Assembly: GCA_002731735.1 (NCBI GenBank) | Contig: PCCM01000008.1 | Span: 12,735 to 26,097 of the forward strand | Reading direction: 5' to 3' | DNA: 13,363 nucleotides | Origin: Gemmatimonadota bacterium | GTDB taxonomy: Bacteria > Gemmatimonadota > Gemmatimonadetes > Longimicrobiales > Gaopeijiaceae | Shown here: positions 1 to 5,278 of the stretch, piece after piece | Layout of the letters: each line of letters starts with the position of its first letter | Numbering within the stretch: position 1 is the first letter of the stretch | Position numbers and translations under genes: made by a program | Notes under the pieces: generated by a model | Told to the model about the DNA's origin: nothing | Database searches by the model: none | The model's input: only the letters and a program-made list of their open reading frames with translations

Positions 1-159
1 ATGCTGCCGGTGGCGACACCACCCAACGCGATCGTCTTCGGGTCCGGCTACCTGACGATCCCACAGATGGTGCGTTCGGGGATCTGGATGAATGTGGTCG
101 CGATCGTCTTGATCACTCTGGCGGCGTCGACTCTGATCCCGCTGATCCTGGTGTTCTGA
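1..159 (+). CDS. DASS/SLC13-family sodium:anion symporter, C-terminal fragment
   Basis: This is the last 52 codons of an inner-membrane transporter whose start lies left of the window. The ATG at position 1 is an internal Met. The motif LPVATPPNAIVFGSGYLTI near the beginning is the conserved C-terminal signature of divalent-anion:Na+ symporters (SLC13/DASS, TIGR00785-type). In that family it contributes to the second Na+/substrate site. A final hydrophobic helix (about residues 30-51, VVAIVLITLAASTLIPLILV) ends at TGA 157-159. The substrate (sulfate, C4-dicarboxylate or similar) cannot be told from this fragment. The next gene on either strand that I trust is convergent, so this looks like the end of its transcription unit. 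I am confident of the family and not of the substrate. Confidence 0.88.
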   Translation: MLPVATPPNAIVFGSGYLTIPQMVRSGIWMNVVAIVLITLAASTLIPLILVF

Positions 160-619
160 GTCTGGGTGATTCGTCTCCAGACTCCAGCGCACGCCCGGCT
201 CTTCTGGCGATCACCGCACGCGGCAGTTCGGTCGACAAGTTCTCGCTCCCCCTCACTGGGTGCTGGAGTCGGGCTTCTCTTCTTTCTCTTCTGTAGGCTT
301 CTGGCGACAAACGCCCGGCAGGCGGGTCCGGGTGGGGCGGATTGAAGAGCCAATTAGATTTCAAGTGTGACCCCACCGCTTTTTTACGCGTTCGCCCTGT
401 CCAATCAGATACCTTGGGACGCTGAGAGTTCCCACCTTTCTCTTTCTGCGATCCCCTTCGCAGAATCTTGATTCTTACTTTTGTGTAGCCAGCACGCTTA
501 AGTCTCTTTCGCAGAGTCTTTTCTGCTCGCCCAGCAGAGCCCCAATCCCGGGGCGACAGGCTATCTAATTGATTTCTGCCATCCGGTGTGACGCCGCGCC
601 AAATGATGTCGTATTTCAC
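113..619 (-). CDS. Small basic ORF of unknown function (start credible, C-terminal half doubtful)
   Basis: This is a 168-codon ORF with a GTG start at 619, preceded by a good Shine-Dalgarno (GGGAG, 8-nt spacer, at about 628-632). The first roughly 56 residues read like a real domain. They begin MKYDIIWRGVTPDGR, continue through a basic amphipathic helix (AEKTLRKRLKRAGY), and reach a strand-like KVRIKILRRG. I recognise no family. The remainder (after about residue 60) is Pro/Arg/Ser-rich and overlaps the end of the convergent symporter gene by 47 bp, so it may be non-coding read-out after a lost stop. A perfect 6-bp hairpin (446-451 with 458-463, 6-nt loop) lies within the region. The GC content here is visibly lower than in the flanking genes. 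The ORF is in the same frame as the 36-codon ORF just upstream, separated only by TAA-ATA-GTG. It could be a small accessory gene or a decayed element. Confidence 0.25.
   Translation of the reverse strand: MKYDIIWRGVTPDGRNQLDSLSPRDWGSAGRAEKTLRKRLKRAGYTKVRIKILRRGSQKEKGGNSQRPKVSDWTGRTRKKAVGSHLKSNWLFNPPHPDPPAGRLSPEAYRRERREARLQHPVRGSENLSTELPRAVIARRAGRALESGDESPRLRTPGSAGSESTPPE
349..376 (-). other. Mobile-element-end-like sequence (GTGGGGTCACACTTGAAAT...)
   Basis: On the minus strand this stretch reads GTGGGGTCACACTTGAAAT followed by CTAATTGGC. From memory it resembles the GGGGTCAGGTCTTGAA-type sequences that often border IS200-like/REP-associated transposase relics. No transposase gene, partner palindrome or target duplication is visible in the window. 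The surrounding 160-790 interval holds only the two small minus ORFs, and I see no tRNA or other RNA gene in it. This is a weak call based on resemblance only. Confidence 0.15.
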
Positions 620-622
620 TAT

Positions 623-733
623 TTACTCTCCCGGTAATCTGAACCCTCGATGCCACTTCAGCTTTTCAGGAAACATGCCAACTCGCGCCTCTATCCACTC
701 GCGAGACAGCCGTTGGGCCTTGTCGCAGGTCAT
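623..733 (-). CDS. 36-aa ORF, unknown function
   Basis: The ATG at 733 opens a 36-residue frame that includes MTCDKAQRLSREWIEARVGM and ends in KLKWHRGFRLPGE at TAA 623-625. An in-frame TGA sits 15 nt upstream, so it cannot extend in that direction. GCAGGG just before the ATG could serve as a ribosome site, but it is close. The composition (amphipathic helix, charged, aromatic) looks protein-like rather than random. It is followed after three bases (ATA) by the GTG of the next ORF in the same frame. The two may therefore be translationally coupled small genes, or one gene interrupted by a single stop codon. It lies downstream of the DUF4173-like gene on the same strand (57-bp gap). No family was recognised. 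Confidence 0.3.
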   Translation of the reverse strand: MTCDKAQRLSREWIEARVGMFPEKLKWHRGFRLPGE

Positions 734-790
734 CCCTGCTTCCGATCATCCCACGAAAGACCTTCAGCCAACGGGGCATGACAATCTCCG

Positions 791-2371
791 TCACAGGTCG
801 CACTCTCCCGGACCCGCCAAACTTCGGAGGGCCCCGAGGTCATCATCCACGGCGTGCCGCGCTCGGCTCTCGGACCAGTTGAAGCTCCTCCATTCCCCCG
901 GTCGTTCAGGGCCCCACTGGCTAAGCAGCCGACTCGCCACCAAACACTGTTCCTCGTCCGCCAACTCGTCCAAGCGGGCAAGCAAAAGGGGTGCTGCGTC
1001 ACTGCCGAGCGAGCCGAGGTACTCGACGTCCACCTCACCCAAGTCCGCGATTCGGTCGAGATTGTGACGGGTGACCAAACCGGCAGGATTGATGAACTGT
1101 AGCGCACCGACGAGGACGAACGCCGTGACGAGGACGCCAAACGCGAAGAGGTCGCGACGGCCGCTGAACACGATCGCCCCGAACCAGAGCACGACCACCG
1201 TCAACCACACGAGCACCGCGGTGACCACGACGCGCTCCTCCGTGAGTCCGTAGGCCGTTTGGTAAGCCAGCATACGTTGGATCGCGGAGGCCACGATGGC
1301 CAAGAGGAGAAGCAGGTGGACGCCCGCGAACGCGTTGAACACCTGATGTGCCTTCAGACTGCGGTCACCGAGCAGAGCGTGGGTGACGAGAAGCCAGGGG
1401 ATGGCCAGTGCCACGGCGACGACGAGTTGGAAGAAGCCGGCACGCGCGTAGGCGGCGTAGGTGAGACCCGGCGTAACCTCGACCCAAGCCCCTCCTCCGA
1501 AAAGGTAGCGGAATTGGACGATCACGAAGCCTAGAAACAGGAGGTCCACCAGGCCCAAGGCGGTGGCCACCTGGGCAATCCCAAGAGTCGGACGGGCCGG
1601 CTGGAGGCGTCGAACCGCCTCCAATCTCGTGCCCGACGAAACGCCGACGAGGTAGCCGCAGGTAAGCCAAGTCAGGACGGCTGTGCCCGCCAAGTGCCCG
1701 GCGAACGCCTGCAGGTCGATCCTTACGAAGTCTCCGACAATCGTGGCAAACACCTCGTCCGCCGAAATGAAGAGCGCTCCGAAAACGACAAGGGGGACGA
1801 GCGCGAGGAGCGCCCCACCCAAAGCAGCTCGCGCCACGGTGTGTGCGGTCCCTCGGGACGTGTCCGTGCCGACCTCACCCCAGTTCGCGCCGTTGATCAG
1901 CCGAGCGCTTCCGAACGCCGTGTGAAGCCCGGCTCCCGCCACGGCCTCGACAACGTCCAGGATTCCGGATCGCTTGATCCAGGCGCGCCCCGCGTTGAGA
2001 GCCGGCAGCGCGAACGCTGTGCACGCCGCGACAAAGGCAGCGACACGAACAAAGCCGGAGCCCCGCCACAGCAGAGCGGCACCACAGAGGAGCCCCACCC
2101 CAATCCACAACGACGCCTCCCGACTGAGGGGTGAATCGCCGCTCTGAGCTACCGTCCAGACGGAGACGGCGAGACCAAAAAACAACAGGAAGAAGTTGAG
2201 GCCGGGGCCCCCGGACGCCCGGAGAAGCTGGTCTCCGGCGAACCCCATCCCGACGCCAGCCACGAGGATGGCGGTCACAGGCAAGCAGCGGTCGGTCAGG
2301 GTGCGGCCCTCCGTTCGTGTTCGGGCTCCCGCCCTCGCGAGCCCATTGATCTTGCTCTGCACCTCTGGCAC
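791..2371 (-). CDS. DUF4153/DUF4173-like polytopic membrane protein
   Basis: This is a 526-residue integral membrane protein of uncharacterised function. About ten hydrophobic segments are visible, roughly at 31-46, 58-74, 89-102, 108-123, 184-202, 226-245, 266-288, 311-331, 348-363, 380-402 and 406-425. The features that point to DUF4173 are FVIVQFRYLFGG (about 282-293), GLTYAAYARAGFFQLVVAVA (about 302-321) and FINPAGLVTRHNLDR (about 426-440). These are followed by a short soluble tail that begins VEYLGSLGSDAAPLLLARLDEL. The GTG at 2371 gives the longest frame but has no convincing Shine-Dalgarno. A GTG at codon 4 is an alternative. The N-terminal region overlaps the end of the upstream small ORF by 76 bp. 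It lies downstream of, and co-directional with, the operator/promoter at 3009-3029, so it may belong to that transcript. The family assignment comes from recalled motifs. Confidence 0.8.
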   Translation of the reverse strand: MPEVQSKINGLARAGARTRTEGRTLTDRCLPVTAILVAGVGMGFAGDQLLRASGGPGLNFFLLFFGLAVSVWTVAQSGDSPLSREASLWIGVGLLCGAALLWRGSGFVRVAAFVAACTAFALPALNAGRAWIKRSGILDVVEAVAGAGLHTAFGSARLINGANWGEVGTDTSRGTAHTVARAALGGALLALVPLVVFGALFISADEVFATIVGDFVRIDLQAFAGHLAGTAVLTWLTCGYLVGVSSGTRLEAVRRLQPARPTLGIAQVATALGLVDLLFLGFVIVQFRYLFGGGAWVEVTPGLTYAAYARAGFFQLVVAVALAIPWLLVTHALLGDRSLKAHQVFNAFAGVHLLLLLAIVASAIQRMLAYQTAYGLTEERVVVTAVLVWLTVVVLWFGAIVFSGRRDLFAFGVLVTAFVLVGALQFINPAGLVTRHNLDRIADLGEVDVEYLGSLGSDAAPLLLARLDELADEEQCLVASRLLSQWGPERPGEWRSFNWSESRARHAVDDDLGALRSLAGPGECDL

Positions 2372-2721
2372 GAGTTAAGGCTACCGGCGCCCGATAAGTT
2401 TCTACGCCCGACGTTGTCGGGGCGAGAGTTGCCGTCGTCCACCCCGTTATCTCCAACAAAACGATTGGTCATGAGCGGGGTCACCCCTTCCATGGTTTTG
2501 GATTGGGTCTTTATCTGATCCTCTATCAATGATTTGAGCTTGCCCACCTGGGTGGCAGCACTCTTTAGGGCGCGTTGAAGCACGCCCTGGTCGAAATCAA
2601 CCCATTTCATGAGAGAACAACAGTCGCATTTTGTCTTCTCACCGTTGAGTTGGCTGGCAAATTCATTGAGTTCTGATTGGATATCAGTGGCCCACATTAG
2701 ATCACTTTCTACTATACGCAT
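2296..2721 (-). CDS. Hypothetical protein, 141 aa, with a CxCC cluster
   Basis: The ATG at 2721 follows GAGGAAAC, which is a good Shine-Dalgarno with a short spacer. The first roughly 95 residues look real: MRIVESDLMWATDIQSELNE, then a Cys cluster (KCDCCSLMKW, residues about 31-40) and a long amphipathic helix (about 47-80, ALKSAATQVGKLKSLIEDQI). I recognise no family. From about residue 95 on the composition turns Arg/Ser/Gly-rich, and the frame runs 76 bp into the start of the DUF4173-like gene. The true stop may therefore have been lost, or the neighbour may start further in. Codon usage is AT-richer than in the metabolic genes of this window. It sits 13 bp after the frameshifted ORF at 2735-2949. 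It is probably a real but uncharacterised accessory gene in the minus-strand transcript that starts near 3010. Confidence 0.45.
   Translation of the reverse strand: MRIVESDLMWATDIQSELNEFASQLNGEKTKCDCCSLMKWVDFDQGVLQRALKSAATQVGKLKSLIEDQIKTQSKTMEGVTPLMTNRFVGDNGVDDGNSRPDNVGRRNLSGAGSLNSCQRCRARSMGSRGREPEHERRAAP
2407..2421. other. Short perfect hairpin inside the 3' part of the small ORF
   Basis: CCCGAC-gtt-GTCGGG forms a 6-bp perfect stem with a 3-nt loop, about 36 bp upstream of the DUF4173-like start codon. No U-tract follows on either strand, so it is not a standard terminator. It could influence translation of the downstream gene or be chance in GC-rich DNA. Confidence 0.3.
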
Positions 2722-2734
2722 GTTTCCTCATGGG

Positions 2735-2949
2735 TTAATGGTGGTCTTTGGATATGTCCGCTAGGAATGCCTCAACGATCTCGCTGTCTTCGATCCTATT
2801 CTCAAGATCATTAATACATGCGGCTATCAAGCCCAGAATCTGTTCTTCGCTTTCGGTTTCGTCTGATCCTATGACTTTCGCTGCCTTGAATCTCTTGTGT
2901 AGAATGGAGATCAAGTCTGGGCATGTTTACTCTTCCGAGGCGCCATCAT
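2735..2949 (-). pseudogene. Small alpha-helical protein gene, apparently broken by a single-base frameshift
   Basis: A strong ribosome-binding site (GGGGGAG, 5-nt spacer) precedes ATGATG at 2944-2949. That frame gives only MMAPRKSKHAQT and stops at 2911-2913. The -1 frame, starting at the overlapping codon GAC (2915-2917), is open for 60 codons to TAA 2735-2737. It reads convincingly as protein: DLISILHKRFKAAKVIG, an acidic linker, then EEQILGLIAACINDLEN and EIVEAFLADISKDHH. Joining the two frames gives a natural 71-residue, mostly helical protein. Loss of one C from a CCC run near 2920 would explain the break. A TTG at 2914 could start a 59-residue version, but it has no ribosome site. No family was recognised. 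Alternatives are a sequencing indel or programmed slippage, although no classical slippery heptamer is seen. Confidence 0.4.
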
Positions 2950-3008
2950 TCAATCTCCCCCCGTTCGTTTCTGAAGATTCCTACTTCCTCCACACGGTAA
3001 ACAGTAAA

Positions 3009-3029
3009 GTACTTCGTATTATAAAGTAT
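3009..3029 (-). promoter_or_regulatory. Operator copy 2 with embedded -10, upstream of the small ORFs
   Basis: This is a 21-bp imperfect palindrome with half-sites GTACTT and AAAGTAT around an AT-rich 8-bp centre. It is identical at 17 of 21 positions to the element at 4069-4089. On the minus strand it contains a perfect TATAAT at 3018-3023. The -35 region 17 bp upstream is poor (T-rich). It lies 22 bp after the stop codon of the winged-helix regulator gene and 60 bp before the ribosome site of the next small ORF. I infer that the regulator represses or controls a promoter here. Confidence 0.55.
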
Positions 3030-3051
3030 CTCTCCGGAAAAAAAACGATTC

Positions 3052-3375
3052 CTATTCTCGTACGCTCTCGATCAACGCCTCCATGTGGCCCAGGTATCGT
3101 TGGAGCGCCTGTCGTCCGGTCTGCGTGAGGCGATAGTCCGTCCGCGGAATCCGACCGTCGAAAGACTTTCGTATCTCGACGTAACTAGCTTCCTCCAACC
3201 GCCTAGCGTGAACACTGAGGTTCCCGTCGGAGGTGTCGAGACGCTCTTTGAGCTCGTTGAAGGTGAGAGATTCCTCCATCACGAGTGCGCTTACGATCCC
3301 AAGGCGGACACGCCCATGGATAATCCGGTCGAGCGCGGCAGGATTGGTCTTCTCGGCTTGTACATTGATGCTCAT
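3052..3375 (-). CDS. Winged-helix transcriptional regulator (HTH_34-like)
   Basis: This is a 107-residue DNA-binding protein. The core is typical of the HTH_34/MarR-like single-domain regulators. It has RLGIVSALVMEESLTFNELK (about 24-43) leading into the HTH, where GNLSVHARRLEEASYVEIRK (51-70) holds the recognition helix. The wing is SFDGRIPRTDYRLTQTGRQA (71-90), followed by a C-terminal helix. There is no ligand-binding domain or Cys metal site. The ATG at 3375 follows AAGGG with an 8-nt spacer. A longer frame reaching 3441 adds 22 residues of non-conserved sequence and is unlikely to be translated. The gene lies 43 bp downstream of the membrane-protein gene on the same strand, so the two are probably cotranscribed. 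Copies of one palindrome lie ahead of its operon and just behind it. This makes autoregulation and control of the following transcript likely; that part is inference. Confidence 0.85.
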   Translation of the reverse strand: MSINVQAEKTNPAALDRIIHGRVRLGIVSALVMEESLTFNELKERLDTSDGNLSVHARRLEEASYVEIRKSFDGRIPRTDYRLTQTGRQALQRYLGHMEALIESVRE

Positions 3376-3418
3376 GGTCAATCCCTTGATCGGGGCCTTG
3401 CGGCGGGCCCGCGCTCCC

Positions 3419-4030
3419 TCAGCCACCGTGCCTCCTCGCAATAGTCACGCCGCAGACAATGTGCAGCCCCCCGAATCCCACAGCCATCGAGAGATCGCCG
3501 GCGGCAGGCATCACGAGGAGCGCAAACGCTCCGACGACCATGAAACACATCCCCATCACCGGGACGATCCTTATCGAAAAGGTGCCGGCCGTGACGACGG
3601 CGGCGCCGTAGAGTAGAAGCCATGCCCCCGGAAGTAGTGAGTCAGCTCCGGCCTGCCAAAGCGCTACCGTGAGTACCACTCCAGCGAGAGCAGGAGGTAG
3701 GAAGCTAAGAACGAACTTGCGACCTGCTCCGGAAAGGACGGGAAGATCCGCCCGGCGCCCCTTCCGGTGGATTGCAACCGCACCGATCGCCATAGCGAGC
3801 AACGCCTCGAGGATCCAGACCAGAAGCCATCTCTCAGCAGTCGGCTGGCTTGAAGCGAGCGCAGCAGCAGCCAGCGCGCTGACTCCCATTCCGAAGCCAC
3901 CCCATCCCGGAACCGCCGTGAAGGTGGCGCCACCCTTTATAGTCCGGCGGATGAAGAGCAGATCCTCCATGGCTCGGGCGGCCAGGGAGATGGGCTCCGG
4001 ACTTTGATCGGCTTGGTGGCGTTTCAGCAT
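3419..4030 (-). CDS. Six-helix integral membrane protein partnered with the HTH_34-like regulator
   Basis: This 203-residue protein has a soluble N-terminus (about 1-38) holding AMEDLLFIRRTIKGGATF and then VPGWGGFGMGV, a pattern I recall from membrane proteins encoded next to HTH_34 regulators. Hydrophobic segments follow at about 44-61, 69-88, 106-125, 133-150, 154-174 and 181-197. No catalytic motif is seen. The start ATG at 4030 has no clear Shine-Dalgarno. A downstream ATG (codon 21, AMEDLL) is possible, but the longer form keeps the expected N-terminal arm. It is the first gene of the minus-strand operon, just behind the palindromic operator at 4069-4089. Its function is unknown. A membrane sensor or a stress-related partner of the regulator would fit. 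Confidence 0.75.
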   Translation of the reverse strand: MLKRHQADQSPEPISLAARAMEDLLFIRRTIKGGATFTAVPGWGGFGMGVSALAAAALASSQPTAERWLLVWILEALLAMAIGAVAIHRKGRRADLPVLSGAGRKFVLSFLPPALAGVVLTVALWQAGADSLLPGAWLLLYGAAVVTAGTFSIRIVPVMGMCFMVVGAFALLVMPAAGDLSMAVGFGGLHIVCGVTIARRHGG

Positions 4031-4068
4031 GACGAGACAAACCTGGACCGCAGCGTTGGTATTGTCAA

Positions 4069-4089
4069 GTACTTTCTATTACAAAGTAC
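4069..4089 (-). promoter_or_regulatory. Operator copy 1 with embedded -10, upstream of the membrane-protein/regulator operon
   Basis: This is a perfect inverted repeat with half-sites GTACTTT and AAAGTAC and a 7-bp spacer (CTATTAC on the + strand). Read on the minus strand, TGTAAT (4078-4083) is a five-of-six match to a -10 hexamer. It occupies exactly the same offset inside the palindrome as the TATAAT of the copy at 3009-3029. The -35 region is weak, and the start codon of the membrane protein is 38 bp downstream. The likely ligand is the winged-helix regulator encoded at 3052-3375. Confidence 0.65.
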
Positions 4090-4167
4090 GCGCCCTACTT
4101 CCATCCTCACATCGTTGGAGAAGGTGTCCACTCTTCACGAACGGGGTATCCTGCTATAGACGTATCG

Positions 4168-4195
4168 TTGACATGCCACACAGCTTCGCTATCGT
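4168..4195 (+). promoter_or_regulatory. Candidate sigma-70-type promoter of the proline operon leader
   Basis: TTGACA (4168-4173) is a perfect -35 hexamer. After a 16-bp spacer comes TATCGT (4190-4195), four of six to the -10 consensus. Transcription would begin around 4202, giving a leader of about 230 nt before proC. No better + strand promoter is visible between 4090 and 4432. Confidence 0.45.
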
Positions 4196-4202
4196 CTGTC
4201 AT

Positions 4203-4352
4203 ATGGTTCTCCTGACCATTTCGACATTATTTTCGACCCATTCGACCGGACCGACCGTGAACCAGCACGCACGACCGCGACGCCGACCGCCGACCGACCG
4301 TCCACTTCCTAGGGAGCGGGCGCGTCCTGTCTTGCGTGGGGAGATTCGATAG
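4203..4352 (+). CDS. Candidate Pro/Arg-rich leader peptide of the proline operon
   Basis: This is a 49-codon ORF from ATG 4203 to TAG 4350-4352. It begins MVLLTISTLFSTHSTGP and then contains six more prolines (seven in all) among many arginines, including RPRRRPP and RPLPR. It has no ribosome-binding site. The predicted transcription start is essentially at the ATG, so it would have to be translated as a leaderless message. It ends 32 bp before the intrinsic terminator. A Pro-codon-bearing leader ORF ahead of a terminator and proCBA is the expected layout for ribosome-mediated attenuation. However, GACCG-type repeats in GC-rich DNA also generate Pro and Arg codons by chance. Treat it as a hypothesis. 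Confidence 0.25.
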   Translation: MVLLTISTLFSTHSTGPTVNQHARPRRRPPTDRPLPRERARPVLRGEIR

Positions 4353-4384
4353 AACGAGCTTCGACCCCCGAGACCTGACGTTCG

Positions 4385-4414
4385 CCGGCCCCCATTCCAG
4401 GAGCCGGTTTTTTT
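4385..4414 (+). terminator. Intrinsic terminator in the proC leader (possible attenuator)
   Basis: CCGGC (4385-4389) pairs with GCCGG (4403-4407). An inner CC/GG pair lies beyond one mismatch, and seven T residues follow (4408-4414). It points toward proC and lies between the candidate promoter and the proC ribosome site. Transcription from 4202 would therefore be stopped before the operon unless antitermination occurs. GTGGGG at 4336-4341 could pair with CCCCAT at 4390-4395, overlapping the base of the terminator. It could alternatively pair with CCCCC at 4365-4369, which would leave the terminator free. Confidence 0.7.
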
Positions 4415-4432
4415 GTTTCCGAGAGGTTTCCG

Positions 4433-5278
4433 ATGTCTGCACAAAAAACATCCGCATCATCGTCCGCTAGCCTGGCAATTCTCGGCGGCGGGAATCTGGG
4501 CCAAGCCCTTGCACGGGGTTTGGTTCGCAGCGGAACGCTGCCGCCCGATCAGATCCACGTCACTTCGCTGCATCCGCCGAGCCTGGACGCGCTGGCTGAG
4601 GAGGGATTCCCGGTCGGGCGCGATAACTCCGCTGCTCTCCAGGGGGCCAGTACTGTTCTGTTGGCGGTCCAGCCGCAGCAGATCGTGGCTCTAGTCGACG
4701 AGATCCGGGGCGATATCGATCCCGCCCGCCACAAGGTGATCTCGGTGGTCTCCAGCGTTACCGTCGCTCAGTTGCGGGAGATGATCCCGGCCCCGACTCA
4801 GGTTGTCAGGGCCATGCCGAACACAGCCGTATCGATCGGAGAATCGATGACGTGCCTCGCGGCCGATCCCGATTCAGCAGACGCCCTCGACGAGGCTGAG
4901 GCGCTGTTCAAGGGCGTGGGACTCACCATCCGGATCGAAGACGAGATGATGGTCGGGGCCACGGCCTTGTGCGCATGCGGTATCGCGTTTTTTCTCCGTT
5001 CCGTTCGGGCAGCCTCACAAGGCGGTATCGAGATCGGATTCCACCCCGAAGACGCGCTGTTGCTAGCCGCGCAAACGGCAAGAGGCGCCGCCTCGCTCGT
5101 CCTCCGTGACGACCATCACCCCGAGTCGGAAATCGACCGGGTCACGACGCCCCGTGGCTGCACGATCGCTGGGCTCAATGAGATGGAGCATCAAGGCTTC
5201 AGCTCAGCCATGATCAAGGGCTTCGTTCTTTCCGCCCAGAAGGCGGCCTTGCTGTTCGACGACGGGGACGTTGCGTGA
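4433..5278 (+). CDS. proC: Pyrroline-5-carboxylate reductase
   Basis: This cytosolic enzyme catalyses the last step of proline synthesis, NAD(P)H-dependent reduction of pyrroline-5-carboxylate. The 281 residues match the usual length. The Rossmann motif LAILGGGNLGQALARGL lies at 14-30. AVQPQ (79-83), VVRAMPNTAVSIGESMT (124-140) and the C-terminal dimerisation/active-site block with TTPRGCTIAGLNEMEHQGF (238-256) follow. Two family motifs are altered relative to the E. coli type. ALCACGIAFF replaces the usual ALSGSGPAY, and TPRGCT replaces SPGGTT. I associate both variants with Bacteroidetes-type ProC, so they probably mark lineage rather than decay. The ATG at 4433 follows GAGAGG (4421-4426). 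The stop overlaps the proB start (GTGA), indicating translational coupling. Regulation is probably through the leader terminator. Confidence 0.96.
   Translation: MSAQKTSASSSASLAILGGGNLGQALARGLVRSGTLPPDQIHVTSLHPPSLDALAEEGFPVGRDNSAALQGASTVLLAVQPQQIVALVDEIRGDIDPARHKVISVVSSVTVAQLREMIPAPTQVVRAMPNTAVSIGESMTCLAADPDSADALDEAEALFKGVGLTIRIEDEMMVGATALCACGIAFFLRSVRAASQGGIEIGFHPEDALLLAAQTARGAASLVLRDDHHPESEIDRVTTPRGCTIAGLNEMEHQGFSSAMIKGFVLSAQKAALLFDDGDVA

Noticed and set aside
160..360. tRNA or other structured RNA in the first intergenic gap
   Set aside because: No T-loop GTTCGANTC, acceptor pairing or CCA was found on either strand; the GC-rich pairs are short and inconsistent.
2372..2460. Integron attC-like site between the small ORF and the DUF4173-like gene
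   Set aside because: GTTAAGG and GTTATCT do not fit GTTRRRY core sites, no integrase is present, and the palindrome is limited to a 15-nt hairpin.
4308..4345. T-box-like AGGGAGCGGGCGCG ahead of proC
   Set aside because: Only a partial match to the T-box core. The downstream terminator stem does not compete with it, and no specifier stem is recognisable.
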